A stretch of DNA of 64,000 nt from Kaistia geumhonensis. Its GTDB lineage: Bacteria; Pseudomonadota; Alphaproteobacteria; Rhizobiales; Kaistiaceae. Positions 26,102-35,003 of the stretch are shown here, one piece after another. The stretch spans positions 1,612,001-1,676,000 of the forward strand of contig NZ_JAUSWJ010000001.1 in assembly GCF_030815145.1 (NCBI RefSeq), given 5' to 3'. The position numbers and the translations under genes were made by a program. Numbering within the stretch: position 1 is the first letter of the stretch; the number at the start of each line of letters is the position of its first letter. Below the pieces are notes generated by a model. The model was not told the origin of the DNA, did not search any database, and worked only from the letters and a program-made list of their open reading frames with translations.

Positions 26102-27338
26102 CGCCCGGCCGCGTGCCGACCTTGGGAACGAAGGCGTCGTAGGTGCCGACCATGAACCAGACCAGCGCGGCGGTTTTGATCGAATAGGGCGAGTCCGAGA
26201 TCAGCAAGAGCAGGCAGAGATAGGTCGCTACCAGCACCTTGAGCCGCCAGGCATCCGGATTGTCCTCGCGCGCGAAGATGAACAGCGTCCAGAAGCCGAC
26301 CGCGCCAATAATGCCGATCTCGCTCAGCGTCATCGCATAGCCCGAGTCCGACAGGAACGGCTTGTCCGGCGAGATGCCGAAGGCGGCGTGGACATCGAGC
26401 GAGGTCAGAAGGCGCGCCGTCCAGAGCAGCCGGCCTGAGAGGTCGTTCTGCCAGTTCACCTGCGCACTCGTGAAGCCATAGATGGCCAGCGCCAGCATGA
26501 TCGCCATCGGCAGCACATACCAGACGAGGCGCGGCGGGCGGATCGGCGAAAGGTGGATCGCCGTCGCGGCGATGCAGACATAAAGGCCGAACCGCGCATC
26601 GGCCAGGATGATCGGCATGGCGGCCAGAGCGAAGAGGAGCTTCCGCCAGCGCATGTCCTTGCGCACCAGCGCCCAGACATAGAGGATCGCCCCGAAATTG
26701 CCGGCCGAGACCGGCTCGAGGAACACCGACGACACGCGGTGCTGGCCGAGGAAGGGAAGGATCGTCCGCGCGTCCGGACGCAGCCCGCTGGCAAAGAGCC
26801 CTGACTCCCCGGTGACGTCGCTCGCCGCCACCGTTCCGCGTGCCACATAATATGCAATTATGTTGAAATACTTGATATAAATGTCGAGAAAGAAGTACTC
26901 GAACAAGCCGAAACCGAGCACGATGAAGCCGGAGATCAGGGCTGCGCGATCGGCGAGCCGGATGTCGGCATAGCGGCGGCCGAGCGCATAGAAGGTGATG
27001 GGGATCAGGAAGTCGCGCACCGACTTCAGATCGATCGCCGGCCGCATCGCCATGAGCAGCAGCATGTAGCTCATGAAGATGCCGAGGATCAGCCACAGCG
27101 AGACGCCGCGATTGACCGCCATCACGAAGGCGGCGCTGACGAGCAGCATTTCCGATCCCATGACGAGCGTGTCGGAGATGCGGAAAGCCACCGTATTCAC
27201 GAGGCAGAGCAAGAGGTTGAAGGTGAGCGCCCCGACGAGGATCGCCGTGATCACCGGCTCGTGCACCCGCTCGCGGAGCGCATCGGCATCGAAGCGGCCA
27301 TAGGCGGGATCGACGCGGCCGGTGGCGAAGGAGCGCAT
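26079..27338 (-). CDS. O-antigen polymerase/ligase-like membrane protein
   Basis: A 419-aa polytopic protein with at least ten hydrophobic segments, for example residues 33-52, 60-75 and 80-95. A periplasmic-type loop (RTILPFLGQHRVSSVFLEPV) with Arg and Glu lies mid-protein, as in Wzy/WaaL-type polysaccharide polymerases and ligases. It starts 2 bp after the Wzc-like gene, so they form an operon. The polymerase role is the best guess; no diagnostic catalytic motif can be claimed. Confidence 0.75.
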   Translation of the reverse strand: MRSFATGRVDPAYGRFDADALRERVHEPVITAILVGALTFNLLLCLVNTVAFRISDTLVMGSEMLLVSAAFVMAVNRGVSLWLILGIFMSYMLLLMAMRPAIDLKSVRDFLIPITFYALGRRYADIRLADRAALISGFIVLGFGLFEYFFLDIYIKYFNIIAYYVARGTVAASDVTGESGLFASGLRPDARTILPFLGQHRVSSVFLEPVSAGNFGAILYVWALVRKDMRWRKLLFALAAMPIILADARFGLYVCIAATAIHLSPIRPPRLVWYVLPMAIMLALAIYGFTSAQVNWQNDLSGRLLWTARLLTSLDVHAAFGISPDKPFLSDSGYAMTLSEIGIIGAVGFWTLFIFAREDNPDAWRLKVLVATYLCLLLLISDSPYSIKTAALVWFMVGTYDAFVPKVGTRPGVSVPRRG

Positions 27339-27340
27339 CG

Positions 27341-29362
27341 TCAGCGGTCGACGACGCCGACGACGCCGATCGCAACCGAGGCCAGCGGGCCGAGCGAGGC
27401 GATGAGATCGCGCACATCCTCGCTGCTGCTCACCCCTGTGGTCGCGACCACGATCACCGCGTCGACATAGCCGAAACTGGCGGCAAGCGTCCGCGTATCG
27501 CGCGAGGAACCGCCGTCGATCAGGATGAATTCCTGGCCGTCGCGGTCGGTCCGGTGGCGGCGAAGCTCGGCCAGCGCCGTGCCCTCGCCGGCAAAACGCG
27601 TTTCATGAGAGCGGGTTAGCATCGAGAGCGCCGACCGTTCGACGCGCAGCATGGTCGACATGTCGTCGGCCGAGCAGAGCAGCGTCTCCTCGCCGAGATC
27701 GGCGAGCGCTCCCGCCAATCCCCGCGCGACGCGCGGCCCGTTTGCGACCGGCCCCGCCTCGATGATGAGGATCGTCGCCGGCAGCTGGTCCGTCAGATGG
27801 ATCGCAAGTGCCTGTGCCGCCGGAAGAAGTGCCTCCCTGTCCGCGCCGTCCGGATCGGCCGGATCGACCACGGCCTGCCCCTTGCGCTTGAACCAGCGGT
27901 GGCGGCGCGAGGGCAGCAGCCCGACGAGTTCGGTGCCGAGACTGCCGCTGATACCGCGCAGCTTCGAGACGGGGTCCGAGGCGAAGAAATCGATGGCGAA
28001 GGCGACCCCGACACCGACGATGAGGCCGAACAGCGTTCCGGCCGCGAGCACGATCGACTTCGGCGGCGCCGCGGCCTTGATCGGCGGCACGGCCGGCGAA
28101 ATGACGCGGGAATTGCTGGTCTGGATCTGCTGCTGGAGGTCCAGTTCCTTGGTGCGGTTCAGGACGGCGTTGTAGACGCTCTGGATGGCGTCGGCGTCGC
28201 CCTGCAGTTCACGGGCGCGGATTTCTGCAGTGTTGCTCGAGGCTTGCGTCTGCGTCAGCGCCAGTTCCTGCGCCTTCAGGGCAGCAAGATTTTCTTTGGC
28301 GCGGGCATAGTCGGCCTCGATCGACTGCTTGATGCGCGACACCTCGGCATCGATCAGCCGAGCCAGCGCATCGCGCTCGGAATCGGCGCGCTGGAGCGCG
28401 GGATGGTTGGGACCGAGCGTCCGCGCCAGCTCGGCCTGGCGCTGGATGACGAGGCCGTATTGCGTCCTGAGCGCCGTGATGGTCGGCGAACTCACCGCTT
28501 CGGGAATGCCGCCGGCCTCGACGACTGCGAGATCGAGGCCGCGCACCTGGTTTCGCCGCGCTTCGAGCTGCGCAACCTCGGCACTCGCAGCGGTGAGGCG
28601 GCTGGTCAGATCCTGCAGGCGCTGGTTCACGACGAGACCGCCCTGGCCGGTCGCCACGAGCCCGTTTTCGGCGCGGAACGCCTCTACGCGATGCTGCGCA
28701 GCCTCGAACTGGCTGCGCAGCGACGCTGCCTGCGTCAACAGTGTGTCATTGGCCTGCCGGGCCGCGGTCAGCCGCGCTTCGCGGCTCTGCTCCAGATAGA
28801 CCACCGATATCGTATTGGCGATCTCGGCCGCCCTGTCAGGATCGTCATGCGTGACCGTCACCTGGAAGACCAGCGACGGATCGACCCGGTGCACCACGAC
28901 GCGCGCGCGCAGCATGTCGAGAACATGCACGAAGCGCGGGCTCACGGTCGCCGCGCGATCCTCGGGCCAACTGGCCATGGTGCCGGCGAAGAAGGGGTCA
29001 TGCTCGAGATCGAGCCTCCGGATGACCTCGGAAAGGACATTGGTGGAGGCGATGATCAGCGGCTGCGTATCGACATTGGCGAAATCCATCGAGGCCGAGC
29101 TGTCGGTCGGCAGGATGTCGCGCCCCACGACCTGAAGGCCTTGCGGATCGACGAGGATCTCGACCGTCGAGCGATAGACCGGGGTCTGACGGTGAATGTA
29201 GGCGGCCGCGAGCACGAGGAAGAGCAGCCCGAAGCCGAGCACGACGGGGTAGCGGCGCAGCACGACCGCGACCAGCTCCATCACGTCGATGGAGGCCAAG
29301 GGCCGACGCACCGCCGGCGCTGCCTCCTGGAGCCGGACATCGCTCCGCGCGAGCATTTCCAT
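27341..29362 (-). CDS. Polysaccharide chain-length/transport protein, Wzc/GumC-like, lacking a P-loop
   Basis: About 673 aa. A Wzz domain with a membrane helix near residues 41-58 is followed by a long Ala/Gln/Glu-rich coiled coil (about 170-420), a second helix near 455-475 (IVLAAGTLFGLIVGVGVAFA) and a C-terminal BY-kinase-like domain. That domain has no Walker A: the expected GxxxxGKS/T place reads AGPVANGPRVARG with no Lys, and it ends without a Tyr cluster. It probably regulates chain length as a structural co-polymerase. The ATG at 29362 is used; a TTG at 29371 and an ATG at 29356 are alternatives. Confidence 0.86.
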   Translation of the reverse strand: MEMLARSDVRLQEAAPAVRRPLASIDVMELVAVVLRRYPVVLGFGLLFLVLAAAYIHRQTPVYRSTVEILVDPQGLQVVGRDILPTDSSASMDFANVDTQPLIIASTNVLSEVIRRLDLEHDPFFAGTMASWPEDRAATVSPRFVHVLDMLRARVVVHRVDPSLVFQVTVTHDDPDRAAEIANTISVVYLEQSREARLTAARQANDTLLTQAASLRSQFEAAQHRVEAFRAENGLVATGQGGLVVNQRLQDLTSRLTAASAEVAQLEARRNQVRGLDLAVVEAGGIPEAVSSPTITALRTQYGLVIQRQAELARTLGPNHPALQRADSERDALARLIDAEVSRIKQSIEADYARAKENLAALKAQELALTQTQASSNTAEIRARELQGDADAIQSVYNAVLNRTKELDLQQQIQTSNSRVISPAVPPIKAAAPPKSIVLAAGTLFGLIVGVGVAFAIDFFASDPVSKLRGISGSLGTELVGLLPSRRHRWFKRKGQAVVDPADPDGADREALLPAAQALAIHLTDQLPATILIIEAGPVANGPRVARGLAGALADLGEETLLCSADDMSTMLRVERSALSMLTRSHETRFAGEGTALAELRRHRTDRDGQEFILIDGGSSRDTRTLAASFGYVDAVIVVATTGVSSSEDVRDLIASLGPLASVAIGVVGVVDR

Positions 29363-29638
29363 CCTCGTCAAGTCCCGACGCCGACCATGCCGGATGGCAT
29401 GCCAGGCTCGGCAAGATCCTCACGCACTGCGGCGAAGCGGACGCTGCATCGCATGTGAGACTGCCAAGACAGGGTTAATAAATCGCAATCAGCCCTAAAT
29501 ATTAACGATCATTAACCGCTTTTACCGCCAATCGTTACAAAGGTCTTAACGGTGAAATGAAACGTCAAATCATGATCGATGTTTTCGGGTCCGGCATGCG
29601 TTATCGGTCAGGTCACGGAAACATAAAACTCGAATCAA
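29363..29638. promoter_or_regulatory. AT-rich divergent promoter region of the polysaccharide locus
   Basis: A spacer of 276 bp between the Wzc-like gene and the GT26 gene. From about 29470 to 29635 it is much richer in A and T than its surroundings, with repeated TTAAC words (29507-29520 region and TCTTAACGG near 29545). No gene is seen. It likely holds the promoters for both directions; exact -10/-35 boxes cannot be fixed. Confidence 0.5.
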
Positions 29639-30472
29639 ATGTCCTACGACGGTCCAGATCGGCGTTGGGTGCCCCGTTTTCTCCGCGTCGGCGGAGTGCA
29701 CGTGCCCTATGCCTCCCGCGAAAAAGTGCTTCAGACGATCGACAGGTCGTTCCACGACCGCAGCCAGATCCGGATCGCGTTCTGTAACGCGAATACCATG
29801 GTCTCGGCGCTGCGTTCGCCGGCCTATGTCGAGACGCTGTCGCGCTTTCTCGTCCTCAATGACGGCGTCGGCCTCGACATCTGCTCGTCGCTCTTCATGG
29901 GCCACGGCTTCGAGGACAATCTGAACGGCACCGATCTCGTGCCGGACATCCTTGCCGCCGCCTCGAAGCCAGTCTCGATCTACCTGCTCGGCGCGAAGCC
30001 CGAGGTCGTCGCCGAGGCAGCGCGGCAGCTTGGCGAGCGCTTTCCGCGCCACCGCGTTGCCGGCTTCCATCACGGCTACCTGCGTCCCGCCGACGAGGCG
30101 GGGGTGATCGCCGAGATCAACGCCTCCGGAGCCGACCTGCTGCTCGTCGCGATGGGCAATCCGCTGCAGGAAATCTTCATCGCCCGCAACGCCGCCGCGC
30201 TGAAAGTGCCGGTGCTGGTCGGCGTCGGCGCCCTGTTCGATTTCATCAGCGGCACGGTGCCCCGCGCACCCGGCTGGATGCGTGCGGCGCGGCTCGAATG
30301 GCTGTTCCGCCTGATGCAGGAGCCGAAGCGGCTCGGCTGGCGGTACACCGGCGGGCTCGCGATCTTCCTGGCGCAGATCCTGCGCCTCCGCGTCGCCCGT
30401 CTTGCCGTGAAGCCGGCCGACCGGGCGCGTGAGATCGAGGCGCTGCCGAAGCGCCTCAGACCCGAAATCTGA
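29639..30472 (+). CDS. WecG/TagA/CpsF family glycosyltransferase (GT26)
   Basis: A 277-aa transferase that adds a sugar, often N-acetylmannosaminuronic acid or glucose, to a lipid-linked precursor. Family motifs visible are FCNANTMVSAL (about residues 48-58), LNDGVGLDI (about 73-81), LNGTDLVPDI (about 95-104) and GNPLQEIFIA (about 173-182). It is the first of a co-directional series running to 43333. Confidence 0.91.
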   Translation: MSYDGPDRRWVPRFLRVGGVHVPYASREKVLQTIDRSFHDRSQIRIAFCNANTMVSALRSPAYVETLSRFLVLNDGVGLDICSSLFMGHGFEDNLNGTDLVPDILAAASKPVSIYLLGAKPEVVAEAARQLGERFPRHRVAGFHHGYLRPADEAGVIAEINASGADLLLVAMGNPLQEIFIARNAAALKVPVLVGVGALFDFISGTVPRAPGWMRAARLEWLFRLMQEPKRLGWRYTGGLAIFLAQILRLRVARLAVKPADRAREIEALPKRLRPEI

Positions 30473-30496
30473 GATGAGCAGCAAGGGGGCGACGCG

Positions 30497-31720
30497 ATGC
30501 GGATCCTGATGGCAGCGGCCGCCTTTCCGCCCTTCATGGACGGCGGCGGACCGGTCTCGGCCATGCTGGTAGCCAAATTGCTCACCGGTGCCGGCCACGA
30601 ATTGCGCGTCCTCAATGTCGCCGACGAGGCGAAGGACGAGGTCTTCGACGGCATTCCCGTCCGCCGACTGTCGACGCTCAATCTCTACTGGAACTACCGC
30701 GTGCCGCGGCCGGCCTGGAAGAAGGCGGCCTGGCATGCGCTGGAGAACTTCAATCCGCGCGCCTATGCCGCCATGCGGCGCGAGATCCGGGATTTTTCGC
30801 CCGATCTGGTGGTGACCGACAGCATCGAGAACGTCAATGTCGCCACCTGGGCCGCGGCGCGCGGGGCCGGCATCCCTGTCTGTCACATCCTGCGCAGCAC
30901 GTTCCTTCTGTGCTGGAAGGGCAGCATGATGAAGGGCGATCGGAACTGCGCCGGGGCCTGCACCTCCTGCAAGGCGACATCGATCGGCAAGAAGGCGATG
31001 AGCCGCTTCGTCGACGGCGTCGTCGGGGAGACCGACTTCATCATCGCGCGGCACACCGACGCCGGCTATTTTCCGCATGCCGAACGGCGGCGGATCCCCG
31101 GCGTGGTGCCAAGGTTGATGGCGAGCGCGCCGCGGTCGGCGGCCGTCGGACGGCCGCTCAATGTGGGCTTCATCGGCGTCCACACGCCGATGAAGGGGCC
31201 GCATGTGCTGGCCGAGGCTGCCCGCGCCCTCGCTGGCCGCGCCGATCTCCGCTTTCTCGTCGCCGGCAGCGGCCAGGGCGACTATGCCGCCTCGCTCGGG
31301 GCCGCGTTCCCGGCTGCGACCACCCGCTTTCTCGGATGGACCGATCCGAACGACTTCTTCCCGCAGATCGATGTGCTGGTCGTCCCTTCGCTCTTCCAGG
31401 AGCCGTTCGGACGCGTGATCGTCGAGGCCTTCGCCCATGGCGTGCCCGTCATCGGCGCGCGCTCGGGCGGCATCGGAGAGACGATCGAGGACGGCGCCAA
31501 CGGCCTTTCGGTTCCGCCCGGCGATGCGTCGGCGCTCGCCGCAGCCATCGCGCGGCTGGCAGATGATCGCGAAGTGGTCGCCCGCTTCTCCGCGGGAGCG
31601 CTTTCGTCGGCGCGCCGTTATCTGCCGCCCGTCCTCGCCGCCTCCTATGGCGAATTGTTCGACCGCCTCGTCGGCAGGCGCGGCATCCCCGCCCTCGCCA
31701 CCCAGGGACTCTCCCGATGA
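30497..31720 (+). CDS. Glycosyltransferase family 4
   Basis: A 407-aa GT-B fold enzyme. The N-terminal domain begins MRILMAAAAFPPFMDGGGPV; the C-terminal domain has the nucleotide-sugar E-x7-E pattern in the region FQEPFGRVIVEAFAHGVPVI (about residues 299-318). A Cys-rich insert, NCAGACTSC (about 152-160), could bind metal or stabilise the fold. AAGGGGG precedes the ATG and the stop overlaps the flippase start. Confidence 0.91.
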   Translation: MRILMAAAAFPPFMDGGGPVSAMLVAKLLTGAGHELRVLNVADEAKDEVFDGIPVRRLSTLNLYWNYRVPRPAWKKAAWHALENFNPRAYAAMRREIRDFSPDLVVTDSIENVNVATWAAARGAGIPVCHILRSTFLLCWKGSMMKGDRNCAGACTSCKATSIGKKAMSRFVDGVVGETDFIIARHTDAGYFPHAERRRIPGVVPRLMASAPRSAAVGRPLNVGFIGVHTPMKGPHVLAEAARALAGRADLRFLVAGSGQGDYAASLGAAFPAATTRFLGWTDPNDFFPQIDVLVVPSLFQEPFGRVIVEAFAHGVPVIGARSGGIGETIEDGANGLSVPPGDASALAAAIARLADDREVVARFSAGALSSARRYLPPVLAASYGELFDRLVGRRGIPALATQGLSR

Positions 31721-33141
31721 GCCTTCGCCGGATCATTGCGGATCTGCGCGGACGGCCGGGCGCGGGCCGCTTCGCCTCGGCCTTCACCTCCAGGCTCGGC
31801 AGCGCGGTTCTCTCCTTTGTCGTGCTGCTGGCGGCGAGCCATGCCCTGCCGACCACCGAATACGGCCTCTATGTCTTCCTCTTCTCGCTCGGCAGCGCCC
31901 TTGGGCTCGTCTTCGTGCTGGGGCAGCAGATCCTCGTCGTGAAGCACTACCGCTCCGGTGTCGGCCTCGATCATCACGGCAACAACGCGCTGCTCCGCGT
32001 CAATGCCCGCTGGCTGCTGCTCGGGACCGGACTGCTCATCGCGGGCGCCGCTGCGAGCTTCCTGATCCGCGACCGCCTGCCCTCGCCCTATGACCAGCTT
32101 CATGCGGCGCTGATCTTCGCCGCGATCTTCGCGCTCAGCGAATATCTCCAGAACTATTTCCGCATCCATGGCCGCATCAACCTGTCGCTGACGCCGCGCG
32201 AGATCATCTGGCGCATCGCCTCGGCGCTGGCGCTCGGCGGACTGGCCGCGACCGGGCTTCTCCTCGGAGGTGCCGCAGCCTTCTGGGCGGTGACGGTCCT
32301 GCTCGGCGCGGTGACGCTCTACCAGCTCCTCCATTTCGTGCGCGACGAGGGACTCGACTGGCTCGGCAATTCCGGGCGCACCGATGCCGCGACCCGGCGC
32401 CAGTGGCGCAAGGAGAGCTGGTATTTCATCGCCAACAACTGCCTCAACTCGGCTTCCGCCTATCTGGAGACCATCGTTATCGGCGCGGCTTTGGGGCTCG
32501 ACCAGGCGGCGTTCTATTTCGTGGCGCTCCGGATCGCGATGTTCCTGACGCTCCCGGTCGCCGCCATCGACACGGTCGGCATCCCGATGATCGCCGCGCG
32601 CTTCCAGGCCAGCGACGTGCCGGGCGCGCAGCGGCTGGTTGGGCGCCTGTCGGCGGCGAGCTTCATCATCTCGCTGATGGGCGCGCTGTGCCTCGCGGTG
32701 ATCGGCGATCATGTGCTGGTGCTCTTCAACGCCGATTTCGCGCAGCATCATGACGTGCTGGTCGTGCTCTGCCTCTCGGCCGTATCGCTCGCCTTCTTCG
32801 GTCCGGGCTCGTGGCTGCTCATGATCGGCGGCGGCGAGCGCTATTTCCTCATCGGCCGCTCCATCCTCTTCGTGTTCTACCTCGCCCTGCTCTACGGCCT
32901 CGCACGAGTCTACGGGCTGATGGGCATCGCCGTCGCCGGCCTCTCGATGAATGTCGCCTCGAACCTGATCGCGACGGTCTGGGTCATGCGGCGCTGGACC
33001 ATCGACAACATGGCGACCGCGGTCCTCAGGCCGTTTCTCCTGTTCGACGCGCGCCGGATCCGGCGCAGCTCCGCCACCGATCATCGTCCGGCGGCAGCCA
33101 GCCGCATCGCACTCGAAGGAAACGGGGAGGCCTCGGCATGA
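31717..33141 (+). CDS. Lipopolysaccharide/oligosaccharide flippase (Wzx/MATE-like)
   Basis: A 474-aa inner-membrane protein with 12-14 hydrophobic helices, beginning with SRLGSAVLSFVVLLAASHAL (about residues 26-45), as in the polysaccharide_synt/Wzx family. It would flip the lipid-linked repeat unit to the periplasm. It overlaps its neighbours by 4 nt at both ends. The basic C-terminal tail (about 440-474) is cytoplasmic. Confidence 0.88.
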   Translation: MSLRRIIADLRGRPGAGRFASAFTSRLGSAVLSFVVLLAASHALPTTEYGLYVFLFSLGSALGLVFVLGQQILVVKHYRSGVGLDHHGNNALLRVNARWLLLGTGLLIAGAAASFLIRDRLPSPYDQLHAALIFAAIFALSEYLQNYFRIHGRINLSLTPREIIWRIASALALGGLAATGLLLGGAAAFWAVTVLLGAVTLYQLLHFVRDEGLDWLGNSGRTDAATRRQWRKESWYFIANNCLNSASAYLETIVIGAALGLDQAAFYFVALRIAMFLTLPVAAIDTVGIPMIAARFQASDVPGAQRLVGRLSAASFIISLMGALCLAVIGDHVLVLFNADFAQHHDVLVVLCLSAVSLAFFGPGSWLLMIGGGERYFLIGRSILFVFYLALLYGLARVYGLMGIAVAGLSMNVASNLIATVWVMRRWTIDNMATAVLRPFLLFDARRIRRSSATDHRPAAASRIALEGNGEASA

Positions 33142-35003
33142 CGATCCGTATCGACATCGACGACCGCAGCAGCGGCGCGGCCGGCTCGTTCCTTCGTCCG
33201 CTCGCGCTGGCGCGGGTCGATGCGGGTCTCGATCCCGGCAGGACCGCCCCGACGCTCGCCCGCACGGCAAAGTTCGGGGAGCCGGTCTCGCTCGGCAATT
33301 TCGGCGGGCTTTATCATCCGGGCCGCGCGGCGCTCGCCGTCCTCATGTTGTCGCCGATCGGCTTCGAAGAGATGTGCTTGCGCTCGACTTGGCGCAGCCT
33401 CGCGACTCTGTTCGCCGAAGCGGGACTGCCCTGCCTCCGCTTCGACTATCCCGGCACCGGCGACGCGCTCGACCCCGACCAGTCTCCCGAAGGGATCGAG
33501 GACTGGAAGGACGCCGTGCGTCGCGCCGCCGGCTGGCTCCGCGAAACGGCTGGTGCCGACGAGATCGTGCTGGTCGGCCAGGGCTTCGGCGCCACGCTCG
33601 CGCTCACCATGGCGCCCGAGATCGAGGGCGTTCGCGCCGTCGTCGCGATGGCGGCGGTCGAGAACGGTCGCCACTATCTGCGCGAGCTCGCCGCGTGGTC
33701 GCGCATCGTGACGGATTCGATCGGGATTGGCCCCGATCCGAGCGACGAGAACGGCCTCGGCGTCGCCGGGCTCTCGCTGCCGGCTGGCCGTGCCGCGGCC
33801 ATCAAGGCGATGCGCCTCGATGCGCTCGCCGCGTGCCCCGCCGCCGACGTGCTCGTCGTCGGCCGCGCCGGGACGGATCGCGACGACATCATCGCCGACA
33901 GGCTCGCCGCGCTCGGCGCCCGGGTCGCGCGACAGCCTTTCGAGGGCTACGAGACGCTGCTCACCGATCCGACCCAGGCGAGGCCGCCGATGCCGACGCT
34001 GGAACGGATCGCGACCTATGTCGCCGCGCTCGCCAATGCCCGTCCCGCGGCCGCCCTGCCTGCACCTGAGCCGCAACCGCTCGTCGGCCCGCATTTCGAA
34101 GAAATCGCCGGCCGCTTCGGACCGGGCCGCCGGCTCATGGGCGTCTTCTGCCGTCCGGCCGGCATCCCCGACGCGCCGGTGCTGGTCTTCACCAATGCCG
34201 GGCACGACTATCACATCGGCTGGGCGCGGGTGACCGTCATGCTGGCGCGCGAACTGGCGAAGGCGGGCTATGCGAGCCTCCGCTTCGACATGGACGGCAT
34301 CGGCGACAGCCCCGCCCATCCGGGGAGCCCGGGCGAGGTGCTCTATTCCGATGCCCACATCGCCGACACGATCGCGGCGGTGGATCACGCCGGCCAGCTC
34401 TCGGCAGGTCGGGTAATCCTGGTCGGCCGATGCAGCGGCGGCTATGCCGCTCTGCAAGCGGCGGGCCGGCGCGAGCGTGTCGCCGATCTCGTGATCGTCA
34501 ACACGCAGCGCTTCATCTGGGACAAGGACGAGGATGTCGCGACGGCAGTCCGCTACGGCCATCGCAGCGTCGGAAATTTCGGCGCGACCCTCCTGAAGCG
34601 CGACACGCTGCTGCGCCTCGTGCGCGGGCAGCTCAATATCGGCCAGGCAGGCCGCTACATCCTCCGCTCGATCGCGACCAAGGCGAGCCGCCGGCTCGCG
34701 CCTTTCATGGGCGGCCTCTCCAAGCATGCCCGCATGCATCGTGACGTGCATCGCCGGTTCCGCGCGCTCGAAGATCGGGGAACGCGGGTCTCGATGCTCT
34801 TCTCCGCCGACGATGCCGGGCTCAAGGAGTTCCGCGCCTATTTCGGCGAGCGCGGCCAGAGGCTCGGAAACTATCGTCTCGTGACGATGGAACTCATCGA
34901 AGAAGCCGACCACAATTTTACGCATCTGGGCGCGCGCGAGCGGCTGCTTTCCGCGCTCCGGGCCGCGATCACGCCAGCAAAAAGCCGGGAGAGCGCATCG
35001 TGA
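33138..35003 (+). CDS. Tandem alpha/beta hydrolase with altered nucleophiles
   Basis: A 621-aa protein made of two alpha/beta hydrolase domains (about 50-300 and 320-615). In domain 1 the nucleophile elbow reads G-Q-G-F-G at 147-151, with Gly149 in place of Ser, so it is probably inactive. In domain 2 the elbow is G-R-C-S-G at 430-434, with Cys432 as the likely nucleophile and a C-terminal DHNFTH for the His. Cys-elbow hydrolases of this kind are recalled from exosortase-associated clusters. It might act on an acyl or aminoacyl thioester; this is inferred from the carrier protein further downstream. The ATG overlaps the flippase stop. Confidence 0.83.
   Translation: MTIRIDIDDRSSGAAGSFLRPLALARVDAGLDPGRTAPTLARTAKFGEPVSLGNFGGLYHPGRAALAVLMLSPIGFEEMCLRSTWRSLATLFAEAGLPCLRFDYPGTGDALDPDQSPEGIEDWKDAVRRAAGWLRETAGADEIVLVGQGFGATLALTMAPEIEGVRAVVAMAAVENGRHYLRELAAWSRIVTDSIGIGPDPSDENGLGVAGLSLPAGRAAAIKAMRLDALAACPAADVLVVGRAGTDRDDIIADRLAALGARVARQPFEGYETLLTDPTQARPPMPTLERIATYVAALANARPAAALPAPEPQPLVGPHFEEIAGRFGPGRRLMGVFCRPAGIPDAPVLVFTNAGHDYHIGWARVTVMLARELAKAGYASLRFDMDGIGDSPAHPGSPGEVLYSDAHIADTIAAVDHAGQLSAGRVILVGRCSGGYAALQAAGRRERVADLVIVNTQRFIWDKDEDVATAVRYGHRSVGNFGATLLKRDTLLRLVRGQLNIGQAGRYILRSIATKASRRLAPFMGGLSKHARMHRDVHRRFRALEDRGTRVSMLFSADDAGLKEFRAYFGERGQRLGNYRLVTMELIEEADHNFTHLGARERLLSALRAAITPAKSRESAS

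Noticed and set aside
29505-29522. TTAA-N6-TTAA pair resembling a CtrA site
   Set aside because: CtrA consensus needs a 7-bp spacer; this is one base short and lies in generally AT-rich promoter DNA.
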